8,584 nt of DNA from Burkholderiaceae bacterium (GTDB lineage: Bacteria; Pseudomonadota; Gammaproteobacteria; Burkholderiales; Burkholderiaceae_C), in NCBI GenBank assembly GCA_023262645.1, contig JALRAA010000040.1:1-8584 (forward strand), written 5' to 3'. The position numbers were made by a program, and so were the translations under genes. This document shows positions 5,861 through 8,584 of this stretch, one piece after another. Positions within the stretch are counted from its first letter, which is position 1; each line of letters opens with the position of its first letter. Under the pieces are notes generated by a model that saw only the letters and a list, made by a program, of their open reading frames with translations, did not search any database and had not been told where the DNA came from.

Positions 5861-7024
5861 TCAATGCAGCAACTGGTACCAACCACCGGGCATGGTCACC
5901 ACGCGCCCCGCATCTTGCAGTTGTTGCAAAGCGATCAATGCATCTTCCAAAGGAAGACCACTTTGCAACAACAACGATTCAAAGTGCTGCGGTTCATGAC
6001 CCAGCGCTTTGCACACCGATTGCTGATGGGGGTCTGTCGGTAGAGTGGCATGGCGGGTGTTTTCTTCATCGTTCAGGCTGTGGGTGGAAAACGGTAATTC
6101 CTCCAAAACATCTTGCGCGTTTTCAACCAGCTTGGCGCCTTGCCGAAGCAGTGCATGGCAACCGTGCGATAACACCGAATGGATAGACCCTGGGATGGCG
6201 AAAACTTCTTTGCCTTGCGACAGCGCCAAATCTGCAGTGATAAGTGAACCCGATTTCAATGCCGCTTCCACCACCAACACGCCATGGCTCAAACCTGCAA
6301 TCAAACGATTTCGTCGCGGGAAATGGTGCGGCAAAGGCGGTGTGCCCGGCGGCAATTCGCTCAGCAGCCAACCGTGTTGCGCCACTTGCCTGGCCAGGCT
6401 GTGGTTTTGTCTGGGGTAGACGCGATCCAAGCCCGTGCCCACCACAGCGACTGTGGCACAACGGTGGTTGCTGGCGCACTCCAATGCCCCGTGGTGCGCT
6501 GCTGCGTCGATGCCCATGGCCAGCCCGGACACAATGCAACAACCTGACTGTTGCAACGCATGGGCAAAACGGCGTGCGTTTTCCTTGCCCTGCGGCGTGG
6601 GATTGCGACTGCCCACCACCGCCACACCCTGCCAGCAGGCTAGTTGCAACTGGCCCTGTGCGAACAACACCAACGGCGGTTCGTCTATGTCGCGCAAGCT
6701 GGCGGGATACCTCGGATGCGCCCAAGTCCAGACCTCTTGCTGCATGTTTGGCAGGGATTGCGCCAGCCAAGCTTGGGTGCGCTGACAGACCGATTCCCAC
6801 TCTGGCGGAATACGCTGCAAAGAATGCGCCTGAGCCTCCGAAACAAACCGCTGCAACGCTGAAACAGGTTGCGCAAAGACAGCGCTTGGGTGACCAAATT
6901 CATGAACCAATGTGTGTTGTGCGCTGATACCCACCCCGGGCGTCAAACCCAAACGAAGCCAGTCGCGCCAGTGGCTGTGCCCATGGTTTTGGTCGAGGCA
7001 AACTTGGTGTGAAGAACTGTCCAT
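5861..7024 (-). CDS. dprA: DNA-processing protein DprA
   Basis: DprA (Smf) binds incoming single-stranded DNA during natural transformation and loads RecA on it. The 387-aa product shows the extended Rossmann core. VAVVGSRNPTPQG lies at about 134-146, SGLAMGID at 166-173, VVGTGLDRVYP at 194-204, the FPRRNRLIAGLS nucleotide/DNA-binding block at 235-246, and GSLITADLA at 259-267 followed by IPGS. A short HhH/SAM-like N-terminal region precedes the core (LTPGVG near residue 30). A C-terminal winged-helix-like domain (about 335-387) is present. The frame is open to 7132, but that longer start would leave only 18 bp to def. The ATG at 7024 has a GGGATGG-type ribosome binding site about 7 nt upstream on the minus strand and is preferred. 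The gene is divergent from def-fmt and is followed by smg after 94 bp. Confidence 0.94.
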   Translation of the reverse strand: MDSSSHQVCLDQNHGHSHWRDWLRLGLTPGVGISAQHTLVHEFGHPSAVFAQPVSALQRFVSEAQAHSLQRIPPEWESVCQRTQAWLAQSLPNMQQEVWTWAHPRYPASLRDIDEPPLVLFAQGQLQLACWQGVAVVGSRNPTPQGKENARRFAHALQQSGCCIVSGLAMGIDAAAHHGALECASNHRCATVAVVGTGLDRVYPRQNHSLARQVAQHGWLLSELPPGTPPLPHHFPRRNRLIAGLSHGVLVVEAALKSGSLITADLALSQGKEVFAIPGSIHSVLSHGCHALLRQGAKLVENAQDVLEELPFSTHSLNDEENTRHATLPTDPHQQSVCKALGHEPQHFESLLLQSGLPLEDALIALQQLQDAGRVVTMPGGWYQLLH

Positions 7025-7150
7025 TGAAATCCATCCCGCAGCTGTTTGCCACAAGCTTAGGCAGACCGGCGCACAGATGGAAAACCGCCACTGCGTTTTT
7101 ATGAAACCGTCGCGCCCCTGCGGGGTTTTCAAAAAAGCGACAATAAGGGC
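7025..7150. promoter_or_regulatory. Divergent dprA/def promoter region with nested inverted repeat
   Basis: The 126 bp between the divergent dprA and def starts must hold both promoters. No pair of boxes is close enough to consensus to place them firmly. A nested inverted repeat is visible: GTCGC at 7109-7113 with GCGAC at 7137-7141, enclosing CCCC-TGC-GGGG at 7115-7125, then TTTT. Whether it affects def expression is unknown. Confidence 0.35.
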
Positions 7151-7660
7151 ATGGCTTTACTACCCATTCTTTCTTACCCCGATCCACGGTTGCATACCGT
7201 CGCCAAACCTGTTGCAGTGGTCGATGAGCGCATACGCGCACTGGCTGCTGACATGCTCGAAACCATGTACGACGCCAAGGGCGTCGGATTGGCTGCTACC
7301 CAAGTCAATGTGCACGAACGCATGCTGGTGCTTGATGTCTCCGAAGAACGCAACCAACCTCAGGTGTTGATCAATCCCGAGCTGGTGTGGGCCAGCGAAG
7401 ACCGGGTTAAGAATGAAGAAGGTTGTTTGTCAGTCCCTGGCATTTTTGACGGCGTGGAAAGACCGGCTCGGGTCAAGGTACAGGCACTCAATGAACAGGG
7501 CGAATCCATCACCATAGAAGCCGATGGTTTGCTGTCCATATGCATCCAACATGAAATGGACCATTTGATGGGCAAAGTCTTTGTCGAGTACTTGTCGGTA
7601 CTCAAACGCATGCGCATCAAAAGCAAATTGCTCAAAGCCCAACGCGAACTCGAGCGCTGA
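7151..7660 (+). CDS. def: Peptide deformylase
   Basis: Peptide deformylase removes the formyl group from the N-terminal methionine of new proteins, a metal-dependent step on the ribosome-emerging chain. The 169-aa product has all three family motifs: GVGLAATQ at residues 44-51, EGCLS at 90-94 (Cys92 is a metal ligand) and QHEMDH at 133-138 (His134 and His138 are metal ligands, Glu135 the catalytic acid/base). Length is typical of type I enzymes. The ATG at 7151 gives the usual N-terminus (MALLPILSYPDPRL). A purine-rich AAGGG lies unusually close to the start. fmt begins three bases after the stop, so the pair that removes and adds the formyl group is translated from one message, probably with coupling. 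Confidence 0.97.
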   Translation: MALLPILSYPDPRLHTVAKPVAVVDERIRALAADMLETMYDAKGVGLAATQVNVHERMLVLDVSEERNQPQVLINPELVWASEDRVKNEEGCLSVPGIFDGVERPARVKVQALNEQGESITIEADGLLSICIQHEMDHLMGKVFVEYLSVLKRMRIKSKLLKAQRELER

Positions 7661-7663
7661 TTC

Positions 7664-8584
7664 ATGCGCTTGGTTTTCGCCGGAACCCCGGAGTTTGCGC
7701 GCACGGCGCTCGCTGCAATACACGCGGCGGGACACGACATCGCTTTGGTCATGACACAACCTGATCGGCCCGCCGGTCGGGGCATGAAGCTACAAGCCTC
7801 TGCGGTCAAACAATACGCCATCGAACACCAGTTACCGTTGATCCAACCGGCGAGCTTGCGTCTGGATGGCAAGTACGCCGCAGACGCATTGCAGGCTCAG
7901 CAAGCCATCGCAAACAGCGGCGCGCAAGCCATGGTGGTGGTGGCTTACGGACTGGTGTTGCCTGAATGGGCATTGCACAGCGTACCGCTGGGCTGTCTGA
8001 ATATCCATGCCTCTTTGCTGCCGCGCTGGCGCGGTGCTGCGCCCATTCAACGTGCGATTGAAGCCGGTGACAAACAAACCGGTGTGTGCATCATGCAAAT
8101 GGACGCCGGATTGGACACCGGGCCAGTGCTGATGCGAGAAAGCCTGGCCATCGCCGACACAGACACCAGCACGCATCTGCACGACAAATTGGCCACATTG
8201 GGTGCACGTTTGATCGTTGACACACTGGGTTCGTTCTCACAGCTCAACGCCCAAGTGCAATCCACCGAAGGCGTGACCTACGCTGCCAAAATTTTGAAAG
8301 AAGAAGCGCTGATCGATTGGCACCAGCCCGCCAGCGTTTTGTCGCAACGCATTCGGGCGTTTGACCCATTTCCCGGCGCACACACCGTGCTTAACCACCA
8401 ACTACTCAAAGTCTGGTCCGCATCCGCGCTGACTGAACACACCCATGCAACACCTGGCACTGTGCTGCGCTTGCATGCTGACGCACTGGATGTGGCTTGC
8501 GGGCAAGGTGCGCTGCGTATTCACCAGTTGCAAAAACCCGGTGGCAAGCGCATCAGCGCCGCTGAGTTTTTACACAGCCAGCCC
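7664..8584 (+). CDS. fmt: Methionyl-tRNA formyltransferase, 3' end cut by the window
   Basis: Fmt transfers a formyl group from 10-formyltetrahydrofolate to the methionine on initiator tRNA. The frame from ATG 7664 is open to the right edge, giving 307 residues of a family that usually has about 310-325, so only the last few are missing. Motifs in order: FAGTPEFA at 5-12, TQPDRPAGRG at 31-40, VVAYGLVLP at 92-100, and the catalytic NIHASLLPRWRGAAPIQ at 113-129 with Asn113 and His115. MDAGLDTGPVL at 146-156 holds the third catalytic residue, Asp151. The C-terminal tRNA-binding domain starts at about 205-215 and includes YAAKI, LIDWHQPA and the FDPFPGA segment. It begins three bases after def and has no clear ribosome binding site of its own, which fits translational coupling. 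Confidence 0.97.
   Translation, partial: MRLVFAGTPEFARTALAAIHAAGHDIALVMTQPDRPAGRGMKLQASAVKQYAIEHQLPLIQPASLRLDGKYAADALQAQQAIANSGAQAMVVVAYGLVLPEWALHSVPLGCLNIHASLLPRWRGAAPIQRAIEAGDKQTGVCIMQMDAGLDTGPVLMRESLAIADTDTSTHLHDKLATLGARLIVDTLGSFSQLNAQVQSTEGVTYAAKILKEEALIDWHQPASVLSQRIRAFDPFPGAHTVLNHQLLKVWSASALTEHTHATPGTVLRLHADALDVACGQGALRIHQLQKPGGKRISAAEFLHSQP

Noticed and set aside
6123..6927. Long open frames on both strands inside dprA
   Set aside because: They arise from the codon pattern of dprA and show no recognisable motif.
7025..7132. 36-codon upstream extension of dprA
   Set aside because: It would leave 18 bp for two divergent promoters, and the internal ATG at 7024 has a better ribosome binding site.
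1..8584. CRISPR array, tRNA, rRNA or transposase gene
   Set aside because: No regularly spaced repeats, no tRNA-like or rRNA-like stretch and no transposase motif were seen on either strand.

Overview
The window looks like a chromosomal segment of a betaproteobacterium, most likely order Burkholderiales and perhaps near Comamonadaceae. This rests on protein style (YajC, SecD, SecF, Smg, DprA, Def and Fmt all read as betaproteobacterial) and on the gene order smg-dprA divergent from def-fmt. No rRNA or tRNA gene is present, so the taxonomic call is an inference. Hand counts on sampled lines give about 50-55% GC for most genes. The first gene is clearly poorer, about 42% over 61-360.

Positions 1-1721 are accessory. 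They hold the 3' part of a NUDIX protein with an NrtR-like winged helix, cut by the window edge. A Fic-domain protein of the 'mobile mystery protein B' type follows 15 bp later on the same strand. Next come 172 bp rich in inverted repeats, then a permuted papain-like (YiiX/YaeF-type) protein on the minus strand, convergent with the Fic gene. A 228-bp gap leads into the housekeeping block and carries a plausible promoter for yajC.

Positions 1950-5209 are the yajC-secD-secF operon, which encodes the ancillary Sec translocon complex. It ends in a strong hairpin with A and T runs that can work in both directions. On the other side, smg and dprA run on the minus strand towards that terminator. They diverge from def-fmt at about 7025-7150. 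def (peptide deformylase) and fmt (methionyl-tRNA formyltransferase) are 3 nt apart and carry out the removal and addition of the N-terminal formyl group. fmt runs off the right edge and lacks only its last residues.

The housekeeping part is ordinary. The part worth attention is the left end: an NrtR-like NUDIX regulator immediately upstream of a stand-alone Fic protein, in place of the usual small HTH partner (mobile mystery protein A), with different base composition and repeat-rich flanks. Whether the two form a functional unit cannot be decided from sequence alone.
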